Positions 39,897-41,330 of a DNA stretch of 41,330 bases are shown here, one piece after another. Under the pieces are notes generated by a model. That model was given only the letters and a program-made list of their open reading frames with translations, made no database searches and was not told the DNA's origin. The stretch is from an uncultured Bacteroidales bacterium (GTDB lineage Bacteria > Bacteroidota > Bacteroidia > Bacteroidales > Bacteroidaceae). The stretch is from the NCBI GenBank assembly GCA_902779845.1, contig CACZCZ010000027.1, positions 1-41,330 on the forward strand, given 5' to 3'. Each line of letters starts with the position of its first letter. The first letter of the stretch is position 1. The position numbers and the translations under genes were made by a program.

Positions 39897-40616
39897 CTTC
39901 GCCAACATCTGCTTCAGGCGCTCATTCTCCTGGCGCAGAGCTTCTATCTCTGCGGCTTGCCGCGCAATCGTCTGGCGTTGCGTCTCGCGCTGACCCAGAC
40001 GCGCGGCCGTCATGCGCTCACGAATGCCACCTTCGGTGGTAAACTCGCGGTCTTTTCGCTCTATATATTTCGCCATTGCCTTATCCACCTGATGACACAG
40101 GCAGATGGCCATATTGGCCAGCTCCTCATCTGTCATTCGGGCCGTCAGGGGTAGGTAGTCATCCCAATGTGTGTGATCTTGGCAGAAACGGTGCAGACGG
40201 TCAAAGCGTTCGTTCTTGCCGAACCACTCCTTCATGCCTTTACGCTTCAGGTAATCCTGATAGTCCTCCAGCAACTCCTGGTTGCTGCCTCGTGCGATGC
40301 CCAGCAGCTTCAGCTCCGTCTCCGTGGACGTCTGTCCGTCTGTGCTCCCCTCAGCGATATTCTGTTTCGTGCTGCGAGCAGCCTGAACCATCTGATCTAC
40401 AGTGCGGTCGCCGTAATGCGGCAGATAGTGCTGACAAAACACCTGTGTCAGCTGGTATAGCACATCACTACGCTGATAGAAACGCAGCTCCGTATAGACC
40501 ACCGGCTTGCGCATCACGCTGGCCGTGCCGTCCTCGTAGTGGCGGATGTGTGGTTGTTTGGGCTGAGAGGAGTCCTTTCCGTTATGATATTGGTCTGAGG
40601 CCATAATTATATGCAA
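39861..40616 (-). CDS. Four-helix-bundle suffix domain protein
   Basis: The 251-residue protein has an S23-like four-helix bundle (about 38-125, RFYQRSDVLYQLTQVFCQHYL...STKQNIAEGSTDGQTSTETELKLLGIARGSNQELLEDYQDYLKRKG). A further helical 'suffix' region and a coiled coil (about 200-240, IARQAAEIEALRQENERLKQML) follow. This two-part layout occurs in Bacteroidetes proteins of unknown function. The C-terminus runs into Gly-X-Y triplet repeats and stops at a TAG; beyond it the frame stays open for about 23 codons. A promoter (40681-40688) precedes it with a leader of about 62 nt. No reverse transcriptase or template repeat is nearby, so it is not a DGR accessory gene. Confidence 0.78.
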   Translation of the reverse strand: MHIIMASDQYHNGKDSSQPKQPHIRHYEDGTASVMRKPVVYTELRFYQRSDVLYQLTQVFCQHYLPHYGDRTVDQMVQAARSTKQNIAEGSTDGQTSTETELKLLGIARGSNQELLEDYQDYLKRKGMKEWFGKNERFDRLHRFCQDHTHWDDYLPLTARMTDEELANMAICLCHQVDKAMAKYIERKDREFTTEGGIRERMTAARLGQRETQRQTIARQAAEIEALRQENERLKQMLAKAGITGNAGEPG

Positions 40617-40680
40617 TAAATTGGGTTGCTTAGCTGGACTCGCGCCTCACAGCGAACTCATAACCCAACCTTTTCGGCCA

Positions 40681-40688
40681 CAAAGATA
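40681..40688 (-). promoter_or_regulatory. Promoter of the four-helix-bundle gene
   Basis: The minus strand reads TATCTTTG; the -33 TTTG (40710-40713) lies inside the second 23-bp repeat copy (spacing 21 bp). Confidence 0.7.
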
Positions 40689-40703
40689 CACATTATTTCT
40701 TTA

Positions 40704-40726
40704 CGCGCACAAAAAAGCGGCTGAAA
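40704..40726. repeat. 23-bp direct repeat, copy 2
   Basis: Identical to 39661-39683. This copy supplies the -33 box of the four-helix-bundle promoter. Confidence 0.9.
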
Positions 40727-40755
40727 AGTGTTGCTAACAGGAAAAAACGGGGAGA

Positions 40756-40918
40756 GCGTTGCACCGTTGCACCGTTGCAGTCCATGAGAAGGGATTGCAA
40801 GGGGTGAAAAATGGTTCTACTTTATATTATATAATAATATTATATAATATAAAGTAGGGTGAAATTTTGACCTACCCCTACTCTGTGTTTTCAACTGCAA
40901 CGCTGCAACGCGCAACGC
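40756..40918. repeat. Symmetric element: 41-bp perfect palindrome flanked by inverted GTTGCA arrays
   Basis: The centre (40817-40857) is a perfect palindrome with 20-bp arms around one base (left arm CTACTTTATATTATATAATA). On the left, GTTGCACC units form 40756-40780. On the right, CTGCAACG units form 40895-40918, the inverted counterpart. Both arrays lie about 69 bp from the centre. No T-run or ORF is associated. It may be a recombination or replication site, a cruciform, or a mobile repeat. Confidence 0.85.
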
Positions 40919-40987
40919 ATCATGGGACGCTATGAAAATTTTGTAAAAATAATTCGAGAAAAATTTGGGGTATGTCAATATTTTTCG

Positions 40988-40995
40988 TACCTTTG
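40988..40995 (+). promoter_or_regulatory. Rightward promoter at the window end
   Basis: TACCTTTG has TTTG at 40964-40967 (spacing 20 bp), a near-ideal match. It would drive a gene lying mostly beyond the window. Confidence 0.75.
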
Positions 40996-40997
40996 CA

Positions 40998-41322
40998 ACG
41001 TCAAAGGGAAGAAAAAAGAAGACCAAGGTCTTCGAGGCGTAAGAGCAAGGTCTTACGGCCATAAGAGCAAGGGCTTCGGATTGAAAGACAAAAGACCAAA
41101 GACCAAAGACCAAAGACAAAATATAAGATACAAGATACAAGATACAAGATATAAAATATAAGATATAATACGCATCCGGATGTAAAAAACTTTGGCCAGT
41201 TTGAGTTCTCCACGCGAGGAGTTTAGAGAGGGCCCACAAACACAAAACAAACACACGACAAATTCCAGGAAGTGCATTTAGCACACGGTCCCGAGGGGCC
41301 GCCATCTGGGTCTTCCACAACA
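40998..41322 (+). other. Long untranslated leader with hairpins and heptamer arrays
   Basis: The first part holds GAAGACC-AA-GGTCTTC (41018-41033) and CGTAAGA-GCAAGG-TCTTACG (41038-41057). Then come AAAGACC heptamers (about 41090-41117) and ACAAGAT/ATAAGAT/ATAAAAT heptamers (41119-41170). The final 150 nt contain short hairpins such as CTCC-ACGCGA-GGAG. An ATG at 41323 in the context ACAACAATGAAG may start the next gene, but only eight bases remain. I see no complete gene here. Confidence 0.6.
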
Positions 41323-41330
41323 ATGAAGAC

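Noticed and set aside
39647-39993. Overlapping + strand frames beside the four-helix-bundle gene
   Set aside because: They follow the 9-bp repeat and the antisense of a real gene, with no start context or family likeness.
39861-40616. Four-helix-bundle protein as an Avd accessory factor of a diversity-generating retroelement
   Set aside because: No reverse transcriptase, template repeat or variable repeat is present within the window.
40817-40857. 41-bp palindrome as a rho-independent terminator
   Set aside because: The stem is almost pure A/T, there is no T-run after it on either strand, and no gene ends next to it.
40817-41323. Leftward open frame of 168 codons at the window end
   Set aside because: It is made largely of heptamer repeat and palindrome sequence and runs against a strong rightward promoter.

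Overview
The window looks like a chromosome segment of a Bacteroidales bacterium, most likely a Prevotella/Segatella-type member of the Prevotellaceae. The evidence is the promoter signature, TAnnTTTG with an upstream TTTG about 20 bp away, in front of nearly every transcription unit. Start codons also lack strong Shine-Dalgarno sequences. Gene families typical of the group are present: GH43 enzymes, a TPR-TM-AraC regulator, an M64 peptidase, BT4734/DUF3987 proteins and a four-helix-bundle suffix protein. No taxonomic marker gene is present, so genus level is inference.

Positions 1-28.9 kb are core-like chromosome. In order they hold: a 5'-truncated GH43 enzyme followed by a frameshifted C-terminal remnant of another secreted protein; a TPR/AraC regulator divergent from a PLP decarboxylase; tRNA-Ala(GGC); a zinc-ribbon membrane protein with a RelA/SpoT-domain protein; a lipocalin-like lipoprotein; a leftward run (lipoprotein, M64 peptidase, EamA transporter, GH43, RlmD-type rRNA methyltransferase); maf, KdsC-like phosphatase and DUF2520 genes; a nitroreductase; a Pif1/RecD-like helicase with a C-terminal HRDC-like region; a SNF2 helicase, trmD, a zeta-like P-loop kinase and an overlapping 51-residue ORF; then fetB, carB and a cyclophilin.

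Positions 29.1-40.9 kb are an accessory island. Its left half is satellite-like: a primase-helicase (BT4734 N-domain plus DUF3987), a GH24 lysozyme with an altered C-terminus, an OB-like small protein, a HARE-HTH-like protein and two unknowns. Its right half is a defence block. An AbiEi/AbiEii toxin-antitoxin pair on the + strand converges, with overlapping stop codons, on a three-gene DpnII-type GATC restriction-modification operon (Dam, endonuclease, DpnA-like methylase) on the - strand. Upstream of that operon lie a 270-nt leader rich in inverted repeats, a DpnD/PcfM-like small gene, a 24-residue membrane peptide ORF and a four-helix-bundle protein. No integrase, relaxase or capsid gene is visible. 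An identical 18-bp sequence occurs in direct orientation at 29176 and 40893, near the island edges.

Non-coding structure is unusually rich. Short tandem repeats with a 7-bp (sometimes 8-bp) period and many different sequences fill gaps between genes and enter gene ends, including the signal peptide of one GH43 and the C-terminus of TrmD. GC-rich palindromic elements are inserted in frame in two unrelated proteins. At 40756-40918 a perfect 41-bp palindrome sits at the centre of two equidistant, inverted GTTGCA arrays. Five GATC sites spaced 8-11 bp form an imperfect palindrome at the promoter of the HARE-HTH gene.
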